From Alistipes sp. (GTDB taxonomy: Bacteria; Bacteroidota; Bacteroidia; Bacteroidales; Rikenellaceae): DNA of 64,000 nucleotides. The DNA is taken from NCBI GenBank assembly GCA_017504485.1, contig JAFVRC010000044.1:1-64000 (forward strand), given 5' to 3'. A model generated the notes under the pieces. It saw nothing but the letters and a program-made list of their open reading frames with translations. It ran no database searches and had not been told where the DNA came from. A program made the translations under genes and the position numbers. Shown one piece after another: positions 63,175 through 64,000 of the stretch (positions within the stretch are counted from its first letter, which is position 1; every line of letters starts with the position of its first letter).

Positions 63175-64000
63175 ATGACGCTTTCGGAACACTGCAAGGG
63201 GCTGCTGGCCCTATCGCCCGTGGCACTGCTGCTCGGTGTGTATATAGCGATGTCGCTCGTTGTTGGCGACTTCTATCGAATAAGTATAGGTGTGGCATTT
63301 GTCGTGGCGGCAATCTACGGCATAGTCATCACGCGCGGCGAGAAGTTGCAGAGCCGGATATCCGTATTCTCGCAGGGTGCGGCCAACAGCGATATTATAT
63401 ATATGGTATGGATATTCGTTTTGGCGGGCATCTTTGCCTCGTCGGCCGAGCAGATGGGAGCTGTGGATACGACGGTGGCGATGACCATACGCGTTGTGCC
63501 GGCCGAGTTCCTGCCGGCGGGCATATTCCTTGCCTCCTGCTTTATCTCGATGTCGATAGGTACGTCGGTTGGTACTATTGTCGCCCTGACACCAATTGTG
63601 ACGGGGCTTGCCGGCTCGATGGGTGGCGACGTGGCGTGGGCCGTGGCTATCGTGGTGGGAGGAGCCTTCTTTGGCGATAATCTCTCGTTTATCTCCGACA
63701 CGACGATTGCCGCGACGCAGAGTCAGGGATGCCGTATGAGCGATAAGTTCCGCACGAACCTGCTCATCGTGCTACCGGCAGCGATATTTGCCTTCGCACT
63801 CTACCTGATGCATAGCGGCTCGCCCGAGCAGTTGGTCGCCGCAACGGATATCGAGTGGTACAAGGCACTGCCATACATCATCGTTATAGTATGTGCACTG
63901 CTGGGTGTGAATGTGCTGATGGTGCTCGTTATCGGCATTGTGGCATCGGACGTGATAGGTCTTGCCTCGGGGTCGCTCGACATTGTTGCACTCTTCGAGG
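63175..64000 (+). CDS. nhaC: NhaC-family Na+/H+ antiporter, 5' part only
   Basis: The frame from the ATG at 63175 runs off the window end, with at least 275 residues. The start is MTLSEHCKGLLALSPVALLL. Conserved NhaC blocks include QGAANSDIIYMVWIFVLAGI, SMSIGTSVGTIVALTPIV and AFFGDNLSFISDTTIAAT with its Asp residues. At least seven transmembrane helices are seen. It exchanges sodium for protons across the inner membrane. A seven-codon mini frame (MKIYEK, 63158-63178) overlaps the start codon as ATGA. Confidence 0.9.
   Translation, partial: MTLSEHCKGLLALSPVALLLGVYIAMSLVVGDFYRISIGVAFVVAAIYGIVITRGEKLQSRISVFSQGAANSDIIYMVWIFVLAGIFASSAEQMGAVDTTVAMTIRVVPAEFLPAGIFLASCFISMSIGTSVGTIVALTPIVTGLAGSMGGDVAWAVAIVVGGAFFGDNLSFISDTTIAATQSQGCRMSDKFRTNLLIVLPAAIFAFALYLMHSGSPEQLVAATDIEWYKALPYIIVIVCALLGVNVLMVLVIGIVASDVIGLASGSLDIVALFE

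Overview
The window comes from a member of the Bacteroidales, probably Alistipes or a close relative in the Rikenellaceae (inference). Supporting signs are promoters of the TTTG-N19/20-TAnnTTTG type, few clear Shine-Dalgarno sites, wzc/wza and FadL/OmpP1 genes of the Bacteroidetes kind, a complete Rnf complex, a two-gene 2-oxoacid:ferredoxin oxidoreductase, FKBP and calcineurin-like lipoproteins, and large exported glycosidases. No tRNA, CRISPR array, IS transposase or integrase was seen.

Layout. 1-700: the 3' end of a 5S rRNA with its terminator, a strongly self-complementary non-coding stretch, and two fused gene relics (an AraC regulator C-terminus and a P-type ATPase C-terminus). 700-6040: rplS with a structured leader, an S1/P1 nuclease, a small HAD protein and a wza-wzc polysaccharide export pair. 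6263-16310: a FadL-like porin, a GH13 amylase, then nadE-rseC-rnfBCDGEA as one apparent operon. 16386-25500: a GH3 glucosidase, cdaA (c-di-AMP synthesis), a Skp-like lipoprotein, ruvA, two FKBP-like lipoproteins, and the methyltransferases rlmI and prmA. 25500-33660: a visibly A+T-richer island with a three-gene operon ending in a secreted WG-repeat/caspase protein, a BspA-like leucine-rich-repeat lipoprotein, and a four-helix-bundle gene set in palindromic repeats. 33664-39756: a CoA-transferase and rimP-nusA-infB. 39779-50380: two calcineurin-like lipoproteins, korBA, a cleavable S24 repressor, and divergently a small protein and an orphan phage terminase. 50385-64000: tsaD, tamB, exbB-exbD-tonB, a DUF1573 protein, a GH2 beta-galactosidase, a third calcineurin-like protein with a frameshifted signal peptide, and the start of an NhaC-type antiporter.

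How it fits together. KorAB makes reduced ferredoxin, Rnf oxidises it with NAD+ to build an ion gradient, NadE makes NAD, and the NhaC-type antiporter and TonB/ExbBD use or exchange ion gradients. The glycosidases point to growth on plant or host glycans.

The most novel item is a pair of long (about 300 nt) leader RNAs sharing sequence blocks and base-paired architecture. One precedes the caspase operon and the other, on the opposite strand 6.6 kb away, precedes the LRR lipoprotein. This suggests a co-regulated envelope system that I do not recognise as described. Also notable are a NadE whose glutaminase domain has lost its catalytic cysteine, and a self-cleavable phage-type repressor placed between an orphan terminase and the kor genes.
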